The position numbers were made by a program, and so were the translations under genes. 64,000 nucleotides of DNA from Suillus spraguei (Eukaryota > Basidiomycota > Agaricomycetes > Boletales > Suillaceae): the NCBI GenBank assembly GCA_016800925.1, contig JABCPU010000261.1, positions 1 to 64,000 on the forward strand, written 5' to 3'. The notes below the pieces were generated by a model. That model searched no databases and was not told the DNA's origin. It worked only from the letters and a program-made list of their open reading frames with translations. Shown here in pieces: positions 21,616 to 33,083 of this stretch; position 1 is the first letter of the stretch; each line of letters opens with the position of its first letter.

Positions 21616-22349
21616 TGTCATATACCATATTTCCGATCTCAGATCTGATCAGATCCGATCGACCCTACTTCCATCCGGTCCACAGATCCTGTCTGGATCA
21701 CCCATCTGAAAGTGCCCAATTCTCACACTCTAACTCCCCTGTGTATATCTGCATCTATCTCCTTTCGGCATCCCTCCTGTTTCTGGTATTCCGGCTGTGT
21801 ATATTTCCGTCCTGCTTATTGATCCATTGCCTGCATTTTATTTCCGACTTGTGCTTACTGATCCACTGTGCATTAACTAATAGACTTCTGTTATACTTTG
21901 TACATAGCCCTCAGTCCCGGACTCCTTGATTATCCGTGCTAGTTACTTACAGTATATAAACCACTTGTAGATCTCCATAGAACCTTAGTTTGAATATCAT
22001 CTTAGATTCTGCTCATTCTGTTTCCTCTGGACTTGAGTTACTTTCCGCTCTAGTCATCTTCCGAGACTTGGGATTGATTCCTTTAGTCTACATCTCTGAC
22101 TCTATCTTCGGATAGTCTACCTCTGTTAGTTTCTAGTTAGGAACTTGTTCCAAAGCTAGCCTTAATCCTTGTTCCATCTCTATGCTCCGGATAACCTTCG
22201 GACATCCGGATCCATCATGCAACTCCTTCCGGATCTTTGGACGTATATCTACCCTCTGAAATAAGGGGCATTACTCGGGAAAGGGGCACAGTGCACAAAC
22301 TGAGGCCAAAGCCCTTCGGATCTTTCACCCTTTGAGTACGGTCTTCACA
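21616..22349 (+). mobile_element. Solo LTR in copia, TSD AGATT
   Basis: A 734-bp LTR from TGTCATATACCATATTTCCG to CGGTCTTCACA. Direct repeats AGATT flank it at 21,611-21,615 and 22,350-22,354. The same family, inverted, is at 7,158-7,867 beside the gypsy pol fragment, so it most likely comes from that Ty3/gypsy family. Confidence 0.88.
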
Positions 22350-23767
22350 AGATTGAAAGGCATGCTACTTCAACAGCGATCAGGGAAGCCAGTACTCTTG
22401 GAAATCTGACATCTTCATCATCTGGAATGATAGCATCAGGGTCAACATGTGGAGCTGGTGGAGGGTCGGGCATGCATGTTGGAATGGGAACAAAGAGAGC
22501 AGGTGCTCATTTGGCACCCCCAGATGGGGGTGAGACTCTGTTGATGCAAGCATTCTGAATCTCGCATTGTCAGGCCAGACAGGACTTGTCAGCAACAATA
22601 TGATCCTGAAATGTCTGACCTTTCTCAGTAGGCACAGGCACACAACCAGAGCATCATATAATGGCAGCATGAGGAGGTTCTGGGGCAGGTGGTGCAGGAG
22701 CAGGAGCCACAGCTGTAGTAGGCTTGTGTGCTGGTGTCACCAGTACATCATCATTGTTGTTATCACTGTTGTCTGGAAAGGGACGGTTGGATAAACCTTT
22801 GTCAAAGATGACATCATGCCAGTTGAAGAAGGCCTCAGAAATGATGTCTTGGCATCGCCATGCATTTACGCCCAGGGGATAACCCATAAATATGGCCTCT
22901 CTAGAGTGAGGTCCAAGCTTCTGCTAAAGTTCTGTCGGGATGCATGCAAAGCAGCAAGCACCAAATATGTGAAGGTGACTGAGGTTTGGTTGGACAGCAT
23001 GAAGCATTTCATCTGGCATCTTTCCCACCAGGAGAGCACACAATTCCATCCAGTTGAACAGATAGCAAGCTGTCAGAGCTGCCTCCCCCCATAGAGTCCT
23101 CGGCAGATGAGCAAAGTCCAGCATCGCATACATATGACCCTCAATTGTATGCATCACCCTCTCTGCTTTCCCATTCTTCTGATGAGCATATGGAGCAGAG
23201 CATTGACGCTGGACACTGGTCTGTACTAGGTCTGCTGAGAAGGCATCATTGATGGACTCCCCTTCATTATCTGAGTGGAAAATTTTCTCATGGGAGCCAG
23301 ACAGGTTTTCCCAGTGGGCATGCAAGGAACGCCAAGCCTCTAAGGATTGATCTTTTGAAGTGAGGAGTTGGAGATCTAACACGTGCATGTGATTGTCAAG
23401 AAAGACAATGAAATAGCATTTTCCATGAGGTGTGACGGTAGGAATTGGACTGCAGATGTCAGAATGGATGAGGTCAAGAAAGTTAGATGCCCTTTCAATC
23501 TCTGATGTGTGAAACGGTTGATGGGGATGTTTGGCCAGGATACAAGATTCACAATGCAAAAGGGGAGCTGTAGACTTGACAGCAACTCCTTTTGCAACAT
23601 GTCCTAGACGTAGTACTGCCTCCTTCCCAATATGTCCAATATGAGCATGCCATAAATCCAATGTGAGGGGAACATGCTGTTACATTGAAGTTATGTGGTG
23701 CAGGAGCCATTGATTCAGAAGGGGGGATGAACTTGATATCTGGGGCATAGAGCTTTCCTGTGGCTGG
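22350..23767 (-). pseudogene. Ty1/copia integrase part
   Basis: The minus frame 23,661-22,924 gives MDLWHAHIGHIGKEAVLRLG (GAG-pre-integrase HHCC zinc finger with HCESCILAKHP), then the rve catalytic core: D in DLIHSDICSPI, D in IFHSDNEGES, E in HQKNGKAERVMHTIEGH, and the following WGEAALTACYLFNW and HIFGACCFACIP. This matches copia integrase order. Upstream sequence to 23,767 carries the link to protease (APATGKLYAPDIKF, frame-shifted). Downstream to 22,350 is the integrase-RT linker, with a Pro/Ala-rich stretch near 22,680. Not functional as the element is split. Confidence 0.85.
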
Positions 23768-24721
23768 TGTAGCGAACAAAGTCACACTGACCATGAAAGT
23801 ACCGTTTTACACAAGTGTCTCATTACTGTCTACAGCGGCTACCGAGAAATCCCCTATAGCGAGCATTACCCCTTTTCACTTCGCCGGTACCGTTTTCGCT
23901 CCGTGGATCCTTGCCCCTTACTGAATCTCACTACCGATGTCCTCCTGTCCATTCCATTTCCGTCTAAGATCCATTGGTGCGTAGCATATTCGTTTCCGCC
24001 ATTACTAAAGATACAGCAAGACTTACCTTACCTTCCGTGGCACCACTTGCTCACTGCATGCCTCTTAGCTAAATATCTCTATCTCGCTACCATTCTCGCT
24101 ATGTATTCCAGCCGTTCATGGTACATGTTAAAAAGGACTCTTTGCACATTCTGTTACTTTTACTTTTCCCTCTATGGTACACACGGTACTTAGGAATTGT
24201 CACCACTACTGTCTCTAATGGAATAAAGTCTTTCACCGAAGTCACTACCTCTTAAGAATTGTTTTACTGCTGCACACACCACCGCTCTTTACCGCTTTCC
24301 CGCGCTTCACTGCTTGCACTACGCTTTCCCACGCTTCACCGCTTGCACTACGCTTTCCCGCGCTTCACCGCTTGCGCTACACTTTCCCGCGCTTCATCGC
24401 TATGCTTCACCGCTTGTTTTACCACCAGTTTCCCACGCCTTACCACAGTTTTACCGCACGCACTACCGCAGTTTTACCGCTCACACTACCGCTACTTTAC
24501 CGCTACTTTCCCACAGAGTGGAGGTCACCGCTAGCATCTCGCTACCTCCGACGGCAGTCTTGCACCACTGGTTAGGCATTATTGAACTATATCAACTTAG
24601 CATTCCCTTTAGGGTCAAACGCTCTTGCTTTGCAAGTGAAGCAGACTAGACGGAGCGCAAGACTCGCATACTAGTTTAGGCCGTGGTTCATCTACAGCCC
24701 AGGCTAGATTGTATCTTTACA
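23768..24721 (+). mobile_element. LTR with TTTACCGC-rich microrepeats (copy 2), in copia
   Basis: A 954-bp copy of the LTR at 176-1,145, from TGTAGCGAACAAAG to GTATCTTTACA, carrying the same AATAAA near 24,222. It interrupts copia pol between protease (24,900) and integrase (23,700). Positions 24,290-24,520 hold about seven short units of the type CACTACGCTTTCCC plus GCTTCACCGCTTG and then TTTACCGC units. Flanking bases do not give an exact duplication (GCTGG and CCAGT). Confidence 0.75.
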
Positions 24722-26025
24722 CCAGTATGGCTCCAAGAGGATTTCCTTTGTAAGCCAGCTCACATGTCATATTCGAGCAAAACAACACATCCCATCCCTT
24801 CATGTTCATACAGCTCATGGACAGGAGGTTGAGAAGGGCTCCTGGTGCATGCAGACAATTGGACAAGCAAATACGAAGACGTTTCCCACCAATGGTGAGT
24901 CATGCCACACAGTTACCTTGACCCATAGTCTCTAAGATCCCATGGTTCACAGTGTGCACTGGAATAGTCTCTGCATCAGAGTAGGTATGGAAAAACTGCC
25001 TGTCCTTGACAAGGGTGACCATTGTGCCAGAGTCCAGGATCATGGTAAATGGGAGGTTGATAGCACACAAAACATCGTCCGAGACCTCTGCAATCGATGT
25101 GAATGACATGTCCTCCATAAGACTGGTAAGACCAGCAACAGCTTCCACAATGGCAGGAGTGGGTGCAGGAGTAGGAACAACAGGAGCCATAGTAGGAGCT
25201 GCCATAGCCACTGTGATAGCCACCACAGCTACATCCTTCTCCTTTTTCTTGCCCTTCATCCAAGGTGCTTGGCCTTCCATCCCTCCTCCCTTCCCATAAC
25301 AATGGGCGTGGTCATGATCACCTTTTTTGCAGCCTGGAGTGGTGCAGAACACTCCCTGTGGATTGTGCTTGTGCATGCATAGACCCATGATGGTGTCGGT
25401 ACTACTCGCAGTGGAGGTGGTAACAGTGTTAGCATATTCTGAACCATGATGAAAGGAGTGTGTGTGTTGAGTCACAATGTGGTGTGCAGCTTCAGATGTG
25501 ATATGAGACACACAGCTCTCAAAGTTGAATGTGGGTATGGTGGGAGGTGTTGGAGCCATCAATTCATCATGCATGCACTGCTCAAGAAGGAACTTAAACT
25601 GCTGCCAAATGGGTGTTTGATGGAGACCCATTAGCATATGGTATATAGTGTCAGTCTCACCCCAAGGAGCACTAGCGTCGATCAAACATTCATGGAAAAT
25701 GGCATGCTGCACCACATAGTTTGTGGCATCTGCAGAGTCTTTCATGGATAGGACTTGTACCTGTTGACAAAGAAGGTACTGTGCACTCATGTCTGTCCAG
25801 TTGAAGTGTACTTGCAGTATTTGCCACGCTTTATGCACAATGACAGTATGTGAGCAAGGAATGAGCGATGCAACAAATGAACTAAGTCAACAGGTGATTA
25901 ATTCCTTGGCCTTCATGTCCTCCAGCAACCATTCACATATTGTTGCGATTTCAGTGGTTGTTGGGTTAACTGGGTCAGCAGCCACAGGTATAACAGAAGG
26001 TTGGCCAAGAAGATCTCCTGGTTCA
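24722..26025 (-). pseudogene. Ty1/copia gag and protease part
   Basis: Minus frame beginning near 26,025 (MKAEPGDLLGQPSVIPVAAD), broken by a stop near 25,890, and then open from 25,838 to 24,900. It contains a copia-type gag core (HKAWQILQVHFNW, VQVLSMKDSADATNYV, LMGLHQTPIWQQFKF), a zinc-binding stretch (CTTPGCKKGDHDHAHC near 25,310), an Ala/Pro-rich linker, and the aspartic protease active site FTMILDSGTMVTLV near 25,040. The 5' LTR expected to the right is not seen; a miniature inverted-repeat element abuts at 26,059. Confidence 0.82.
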
Positions 26026-26058
26026 GCTTTCATGTTGATATGGCACCAATGGTCCTCA

Positions 26059-26492
26059 CATCAGTAAAAATCAACTTACTTAATCAGCCTTTTTTTGGAC
26101 TTTTCCCTGCTTTTCAAAAATGAGTGGCCTTTTTAAAAAAAATTCAGTTATTTCTCTTAATTCACTGCCTGATCCAAAATTATGTATCTCAATATTTTTT
26201 ATAAACCTAAGAGACATGTTTAGCAACATCACAACAAAAATTTGTTACCAGTAAGAGGCACAGAGTGCTGATTATTTTTATTTTCAAATCCTCTCCTGAA
26301 GTGGTAATCTTTACAAATCATGAACTCCAACCATTGGAACAGTATGAAATAATAATAATAAACTATTCCTGATACTCAACTTGGACTAGGTGGTGAATTA
26401 AGAGAAATAACTGAAAAAAAGGCCACTCATTTTTGAAATGTAGGGAAAAGTCCAAAAAAAGGCTGATTAAGTAAGTTGATGTTTTACTGATG
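26059..26492. mobile_element. Miniature element with about 100-bp inverted ends
   Basis: The left end CATCAGTAAAAATCAACTTA (26,059) through TTATTTCTCTTAATTCAC (about 26,165) is repeated in reverse complement at 26,393-26,492, with small A/T-run differences. Total length is 434 bp with an AT-rich, non-coding centre. Long terminal inverted repeats without a transposase indicate a MITE or a foldback element. Flanks do not give a clear target duplication (CTCA on the left, CACA on the right). Confidence 0.8.
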
Positions 26493-26499
26493 CACATGC

Positions 26500-27200
26500 A
26501 AGTGCATATTGCATTTTTGTGGCCCATCCAACATAATTTTCCGTCCCAAGCAACTCAGGAATGTGGTTGTGTTTTCCCATGACGATACTGCTTGGTGGAG
26601 GTACGTATTAACACTGAGTGCATCTTCGCTTACCGGTTTTTGTTTTCAAGTGCTTCTTATTTCTGCTTGTCTTGCGACGTCTCGGTACCCTGTCAAGTAC
26701 ATATTAGCTATGACGCACGGGGTCGTCATTCGAACAATCAAGAGCTTTCACGATTCTTAACTGCGTATTCCAAGCATGTTACTGTACCAAGAACACTCTC
26801 CATTCCTGAATGTGAACTACTAGCGCTTAGTTCGCAACTGAAATTGAAAATTCAGATAAGTGAGCGTATTTAAGTTCTCACCTCGCATTGATCATGTTCA
26901 GATCAAGCCTCATCATCATGGCGTGCGGCAAACTGTGGCCGATTGTGAAAAATGCCATATTAAAGTTTATGCACGCGTCTGTTGGCAATTCAATTGACTA
27001 TTATGCCTATCATCTCCAATTTCCCCTCCATCTTGCATGTGCAGCGACTTTCAATGGTTGCCAAGGTCTTACCCTTCACAAGACCGTTGTCGACTTTCGA
27101 AGTCTTCGCACACGATCAACTCTATACAGCCCTTTCAAAGATCTGTCAGCGAGACAATACGCGCATCATACTTATTCAATACATTGAATGTTGCATATAA
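26500..27200 (+). pseudogene. Helitron / Pif1-type helicase C-terminal remnant
   Basis: Plus-strand frames, with shifts, give FPLHLACAATFNGCQGLTLH and then VFAHDQLYTALSKICQRDNT (27,000-27,170). These correspond to the last helicase motifs of Pif1-family proteins (TxNxxQGxTL...VFxHGQLYVALSR), as in Helitron rolling-circle transposases. An upstream frame (SIPECELLALSSQLKLKI) may be part of the same protein. Frameshifts near 27,090 and an earlier stop make it non-functional. No Helitron end (hairpin plus CTRR) was found. Confidence 0.65.
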
Positions 27201-27466
27201 AGAATTGTTCGAACTTAGATTTATGATTTATCCGACGAGCTGCCCAGCAGTATGCAGCGTTGACGGCATGGCCTGGGTCCAGGGGTTCGAGCACCGTTAC
27301 TCGGACTGAGGATTCAGGAATATATTTTGGAAGAGAATGGCGAGAAACAACCGGTGAGCGACGTCAGACGAAAACAAGACCGACACAGTTCCAATAATTA
27401 GGAAAAATGTATATGTTTCAATGAAGAACCCCATGTCAATACTTACGAGTCGCTTGACAAATTGTC
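27201..27466. other. Boundary between transposon island and gene block
   Basis: About 270 bp with no coding or repeat feature seen. Left of it nearly everything is mobile DNA; right of it nearly everything is single-copy host gene. Confidence 0.5.
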
Positions 27467-27538
27467 AGCAGCATGACGCAGTGGAAGCGTGCAGGGCTCA
27501 TAACCCTGAGGTCACTGGATCGAAACCAGTTGCTGCTA
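27467..27538 (+). tRNA. tRNA-Met (CAT), elongator type
   Basis: 72 nt fold as a standard cloverleaf: acceptor stem AGCAGCA with TGCTGCT, D stem ACGC/GCGT with loop AGTGGAA, anticodon stem CAGGG/CCCTG with loop CTCATAA (anticodon CAT), variable AGGTC, T stem ACTGG/CCAGT with loop ATCGAAA, discriminator A. A and B box promoter sequences are internal. A T-rich stretch (TTTCCTTTTTTCC) just downstream suits RNA polymerase III termination. No intron. The D-loop and the A at position 1 pairing with T fit the elongator rather than a strict initiator, though I cannot exclude the initiator. Confidence 0.93.
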
Positions 27539-27873
27539 AGTTTCCTTTTTTCCACTATGGCTTGACGTGCAATTCCATACATTTTTCGCATATTATTTGA
27601 ATAATTGTGCTCAATCGTGAAGGTAGTCAATGAGGAACTTCCGAGATGTAAATTAATAACATACAATACTTTTGCGAGTACTTACTAGTACACTTTGTCG
27701 ATAGTCTGTGTAGCGGTAATTATCAACCAAAAAGCAACTGTTATCATCACCCTAACTTATCATGGAGTGACAACATCAATCTATGGTGGTTGCGCGAAAC
27801 CGACGTTCTCCGCTGATTCAAGAGCCCATACACCTATTTCATCCTGCGGGAGCTGACTCCACTTTGCGTAAAC

Positions 27874-28599
27874 CTAGCATTTGTCAGAGTGCTCAAACAA
27901 TCTGAATGAAAAAAATTCACGCACATCATCAAGGATATCCAATAGCTCTACTGTCTTAGCGTCTGCAACACGCTGTTTTTCGTCATTATCCTCACACTGG
28001 GCATACAGAGTAGCATTATCTCCTTCAAGCTGCCACAAAGTCAGGAAAATCTTGCAAAAAACAACATCTGAGAGCTACTCACAGCCTGTAGTTCTGCTCT
28101 TAAACGCTCTATTTCAGATTCCATCACCCGGACAGTACGTGCACGAACAGCAGCGTGCGGTGCGAGATTTTCTCTCCATACATCCTTGCCGTGTATTTCT
28201 CCACGTTGTTTTCGAGCTCTTGCTTCAGAGACGACCGCATGCAAATGTTGATACTATCCTTCACATTAAACTCCTTGAACAGATTCTCACAGCTTTGCTG
28301 AGAGGCCGTCTCAGCAATTGTGCATTTCATGATGCTTAGAAGCGAGACTTACGTGTATTTGATCCTCCATATGCCTCGAAACAGTGTTAAAGATACCCTC
28401 TGCCACCATGTGGCTCTTCCTTGCACCAGAGCGTGAAGCACTCCTGGAAATCTTCGTAGCTACGCAAACCGTTAGTCCGAACCAGCAAAAACATTAGCAA
28501 ACTCAATACTCGCGTCCATTTGTGTGCTGAGCGCGATATGGCAAGTTGTAGTGCTGAGTGAAAATGGGTCCACCGTTTGCTGTCCGGTGCTTTCTTCAT
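27874..28599 (-). pseudogene. Kinetochore Nnf1/PMF1-like gene, apparently frameshifted
   Basis: Nnf1 (PMF1) is a subunit of the Mis12/MIND complex that links centromeric chromatin to the outer kinetochore. Minus-strand segments in order match it: RWTHFHSALQLAISRSAHKW, YEDFQECFTLWCKEEPH, MVAEGIFNTVSRHMEDQIH, LFKEFNVKDSIN, LHAVVSEARARKQRG, then a coiled coil VMESEIERLRAELQA joined over an intron (about 28,029-28,079) to LEGDNATLYAQC and DAKTVELLDILDDV. The stop is at 27,874. Two joins (near 28,413 and 28,234) need a one-base shift with no room for an intron. So either the copy is decayed or the sequence has indel errors. The first ATG of the matching segment is at 28,599. Confidence 0.6.
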
Positions 28600-28710
28600 T
28601 GCGGCTCTGGCTAACTATCATGAATTTGGCACGTGATCAATACCGCAGTGCCATTTCCAAAGTTCCGAAGGTTGCACCATACGACGTCGTGGAATCTTGG
28701 ATGTGTATCT

Positions 28711-31540
28711 ATGGACCGCAATGATGAAAATGATGGGCAGCCAGCGAGAATACCACAGCAGAGGAGTTCTGTTCCATCATTTCTGTTCCTGATATTTATG
28801 CTCTTCATACTCACGAATCACACTGGGGATGAATTTCTCGCTCGAAATCACTACCAAGACGCCCTTCAATCCCTCAATTACCAGCTGTCAAACTTCACTG
28901 CTTGGCTGAATGGGACAGAGTCCAACTTTACAATGGTACGTGTTCAGCTGTTTCTTGCTACTGATAAATGCTGAAGAAGCGTAGCCGGACAGGAATACCG
29001 CGGCCGCCCCTCTTGTAGGGTCATTCATGTCCTTTGGGTCCCGTCTCAACCCACAATGGGCATCTTATTTTTCGAATGTAACCGGATTTGCGCACGGCGA
29101 GATCGACTTCTTCAATATCACCCCTCCCAGCCTTGGATCCACAACCTATCCTTGGAGAATACACGCTGAGACGTTCATGGGTGACACTAACATGACAGAT
29201 CTCGTCGGTCACTTTGGTTCTTGGAATTGGACCGGCTCGGACAAAATTTCATGGAGTATAATGGATCGAGCTCCAATCAGTGTGAAAGGACGTTACGAGA
29301 AGATCGCTATGGTTCACGTGGGTAAATTTCATTGTTTCATTTCATGAAAATTGAATTCCCCACAGGGCAGAATTGATGTCCGTAACCCCGCCACTTCCGA
29401 TGATATGAAGCTGGATTTGAAGGCGTACACTTCCTTGCGAATGGGTCAATATACGGCTTTGCTGAACCCGCCGGGTGTGTCCTTAGCCATGACATTCAGA
29501 CAACAGAACTGATGTTGTATTAGTCGACACATAGACATCCGCTACATTCCCGCCTTCGTCCCAGAAGATTTCCAGAATGACACTGCTCGGATGATAGAAC
29601 CTGAATTGATGTCTAGAGTTAACAAGGTGAAAGATATGATTGATGCGGGTGTTATCGACCAGGATGCAACTAGTATGCCAAATCTAATTCTCGTGTCTGT
29701 TTATACTTCTAACTGTGTTTGCAGATGGGGAGTCGCAAGGAGGCTGTGGTTTCAGCGTTTACGCGCAAATTGCACCATCAGATATACCCGCAGAGGATAT
29801 GGAAGACCTTGAAGACGAATTACAGAAACCAACGGGAAGATGGACAGTGAACGTCCGCCTCTCAAGCTCAATGGTGTGCTTTTGAGTCGAGAATGCGGTA
29901 TTTTATACAACTTCCATGATGCAGAAGGACTAAGGTATGGCTTAAACGCTTCTTGTTTAAGGGACCTAACCAGGTGTTTGTCCCAAGGTCTCAGTTGTTC
30001 TTCCGGAAGGTTGCTACATGTTAGGATGTTCCGTTCTGACTCACTCAGTTTATTGATTCGTGTTTTTGGACAGATGCTGGTATCTCAGCTTTTGTATACC
30101 TGTTACAGTTACTACTGCTCTCTCGTCAAGTTGACCGAAGCCGCACTCCTGCTGGATTGTCTCGTGTGTCTCTATGGACGTTCCTTACACAATCCATCGT
30201 GGACTCGGTCTCATTCGCTGGGCATATCACTTTTGCCATTATTGCTAATGGGCGTCCTTCCTTATCGCTTGTGGCTCCAGCATTCGTCGCCTGCGTGCTT
30301 TTTGCTTTTGAATCTGTCAGTGAGCTTTCACTGCTCGATAGAGTACGCAGACTGAATTGGCTTTTCAGCAACATGCCATCCTTATTAATCAGGTTCAAGC
30401 TCCAGAGGATGCGGTGGCGCCACCTCCTCCCCGACCAGTACAACAGGAACCGTCGCTGCCTTCTCAAGCGGTGCCCATATCAACAACAGCTACTCCTCGA
30501 TCTACTGGCCCGACATTTTCAAGTTTATTGTTTCGACACATTCGCTCTGATCCCCAAGCACGGATATGTAGGTATTCAGGTGTTCTCGTTTTCACATCTG
30601 ACGTTCCTTCAGGGCTTGGAATGTTTTCTTCCTAACATTCATTGTCCGAGTCATCGTGACTCCTTCACTGGCGCTGGTATTTGTGGCGAGCATGTACTCC
30701 CTTTTCTGGCTGCCACAGATTGTCCGATCGGTGAAGAAAGGCAGGAGCAGTGCACTGACTGCCGAGTACTTGATTGGCACGTCACTCTGCCGACTTTTCC
30801 ATGCTCTTTGTGAGTACCCGTTGTCAATTTATGTCCAACATATTTATATTTTCAGACTTCTTGGCATGTCCAAAGAATGTGCTCGATATCGAGCCACGCC
30901 GTAGGTACAGAATCGCGGATCGATCAGACTTGACTTATACTTTACTAGGTTGGATTTGGTATCTTGCGATGTTCATCTTCCTGCAAGTTGCCGTTATACT
31001 CCTTCAGCAACATTTCGGACCGGCATTCTTTCTTCCGAAACGAGTAGGTTGCGTTTTTAAGTCGCACAGATTTTTTTCGCTGAGTATTGCAGTTTGCTCG
31101 TGCACAAGTGCACGACTATCATCCAGCATTACCTCTTTCCGCCGCTGACCCAGAAGCACCTGATGAATCTCTTGGGGACTGCGCCATTTGCATGGAGGCT
31201 ATTCATACCGAAGATGAGAAGCAACTAGAGCATGTTACTGCTGGATTGCTGCGAAATGTCGGAGCAAGGCGAAGCTACAGTCTGGCTCCTTGTCAACATC
31301 TATTTGTGAGTTCTTGATATCATTTATATGCAAACAGCACGCTCATACCATTGAGCAGCATACGGAGTGCCTGGAGAAGGTACGTTTATTGTTCCCTATC
31401 GGATTTTAGATGCTAATCTCCTCTATCTACTAGTGGCTTGCTATCAAGGTAACCGTCTACATAAACGAATGAGACTACATATTCATCGATCTTTCTAGAA
31501 TATTTGTCCCCACTGTCGCAGGCCTCTTCCGCCACTTTGA
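28711..31540 (+). CDS. Dsc1/Tul1-type RING E3 ubiquitin ligase
   Basis: Catalytic subunit of the Golgi Dsc E3 complex, which ubiquitinates membrane proteins and in fission yeast activates SREBP. Start MDRNDENDGQPARIPQQRSS is followed by a membrane anchor (SFLFLIFMLFILT) and a long lumenal domain with N-glycosylation sites (WLNGTESNFTM; FSNVTGFAHGEIDFFNITPP; KGRYEKIAMVHGRIDVRN), several membrane segments from 30,060 to 31,040 (WIWYLAMFIFLQVAVILLQQ), and a C-terminal RING: CAICMEAI near 31,180, APCQHLF then HTECLEKW over an intron, and CPHCRRPLPPL at the stop (31,538-31,540). At least eight short introns; a Pro-rich cytosolic loop lies near 30,410-30,480. Exon edges in the membrane region are not all resolved. 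It lies head to head with the Nnf1-like gene. Confidence 0.85.
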
Positions 31541-31719
31541 CGGATCTGATATCCAAATTATACTACCATCAACACCATCTCAGTACTATATACCTTGCAT
31601 TTCTTGTATTGCATTTTGCTTTGTTAACTCTAGTCATCTGTACTTGTTCGCAAGAGCGCTTCATACCCAGCTGGTCAACACTTGGCGAATCTGACTCATG
31701 TGATTATGACATCGTAAGC

Positions 31720-33083
31720 TCATTGGGTATTCACTAACACCGTCCCCACCCAAACCTCAACAGCTGTGCCCTCCGCTCCAGGAATTCGTGCGACCTCTTC
31801 AAAATGTATGCCGATTTTCTCTGCCATTTCCCAAAGTGCACGTTCTGCCACATCTCGTTCTTTGTAACCAAGAATGATCAGTGGAGTTTTTGCTGGTGTG
31901 ACACTCGTTGAAAACATGAGAAGCCTGGAGAGTGTTCCGACAAGTGCAGGGAATGATGCATTATTATATGTGACATCTGCCATCCTAGTATGAAAGCTCA
32001 AAACATTCATCTATGCAAGTTGACACGCACTCACACGATCACATCGATGCCATCGACGAATGATGCCACCTGGGTGGATATGTCAGGTTCACCCCAGTCG
32101 AGAACAACGCCCTTAGGTACATTTCCAGGTTGGTAGAGAGATTGACTCGAATTAATATTGCTCTGTAGTAGAGGCAAAGCAGAGGCTAAACACCACAGTT
32201 AGTAATTTTATTTGTTAAGTTGTCACATGCTGCTCACGCAAATCGGTGGTTATGATTTTTCCTGATGGCACAGGAGAATCAAGCAAACCTTGCAAAATGC
32301 CAATAACAATAGCGACTATGCCTGTCCCTGCGCCTACTCAAGGTTCAGTACTGCGAGGAATACTACCTCGCTGAGAGTTAACACCTAGCTCAAGAACATT
32401 ACACTTGGAGGCGAAGAGTACGTCCTTCACCTTTGAAACCAGGGCAGTGTTGGCAACCATCCCGGAGTGAAGTTGTATTAACCAAGAGCTAAGGCCAATG
32501 CCGCTGTCCCATATTTTCTGTTGGAGGCAAGTTCATTTTAGCTATTTGCAGCGAGTTAAGTTGATGTCTGACTTGCCTTGTCAAGATCAAAGGAGGTTTG
32601 CTCAATAATATCAAATATCACAGGGTGGTCTCTATTGGTTGCAGTTAACGCATATGATCTCTGAATCCGCTCTTGCTTGACAGCAACCTTGTTTGAGCGA
32701 GCAGAAAAAAAGATAGGATCGGAGAGGACGGGGAACGGCTGGCGCCCTAGATTTTCATCGTTCAGGGAAAGTACCTGATCTTTTCGTGACGTTCCAGAGC
32801 TAAGGATAAGGCGCCAGTACTCCCCATTGCGGACATTTCTAGGCGGTGGGACGGGTATTTCCTTGTACATCGTAGATGCCCTCCAGCTCGTCAGCTTCAC
32901 GGGCTTTGTTATTACTGAACTTGGCGTGGGCGAATGCAAGGACCACGAATAGAATATATCTTGGACATCTGTGTAATATTCTGTCCGTAGATCATTGGCA
33001 ATTTGAGGGGTGATGAGGATGGGTTCACCAGATAAGGCAGCTTGGGTGGGAGGTGGCCGCAAGAATGAAATGTAGTAGAACAT
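31720..33083 (-). CDS. METTL21-like seven-beta-strand methyltransferase
   Basis: Putative S-adenosylmethionine-dependent protein methyltransferase of the group called METTL21/VCP-KMT in animals and EFM in yeast. A first long exon (33,083-32,580) starts MFYYISFLRPPPTQAALSGE and contains RSYALTATNRDHPVIFDIIE and SFDLDK. Later short exons give KIWDSGIGLSSWL, the SAM-binding NVLELG...GAGTGIVAIVIG, ITTDLASALPLLQSNI, VVLDWGEPD and, across an intron at about 32,010-32,050, GIDVIVMADVTYNNASFPAL with the acidic motif typical of this group. The protein ends EVARIPGAEGTAVEVWVGTV. Substrate unknown. The true start could lie further upstream (LEDLLERLAYATG is open to 33,124 in another frame). It shares a 244-bp upstream region with PCP1. 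Confidence 0.75.

Noticed and set aside
176..24721. Treating 176-1,145 and 23,768-24,721 as the two LTRs of one 24-kb element
   Set aside because: The second copy lies inside the copia gag-pol and the first inside an unrelated tandem repeat, with no shared target duplication; they are separate insertions.
26059..26492. Possible CRISPR or direct-repeat array
   Set aside because: There are only two copies in inverted orientation, so it is a terminal inverted repeat, and the organism is eukaryotic.
1..27300. Secondary-metabolite or defence gene cluster
   Set aside because: No synthase, regulator or transporter set is present; the open frames in this part are retrotransposon or repeat sequence apart from the TET/JBP-like remnant.
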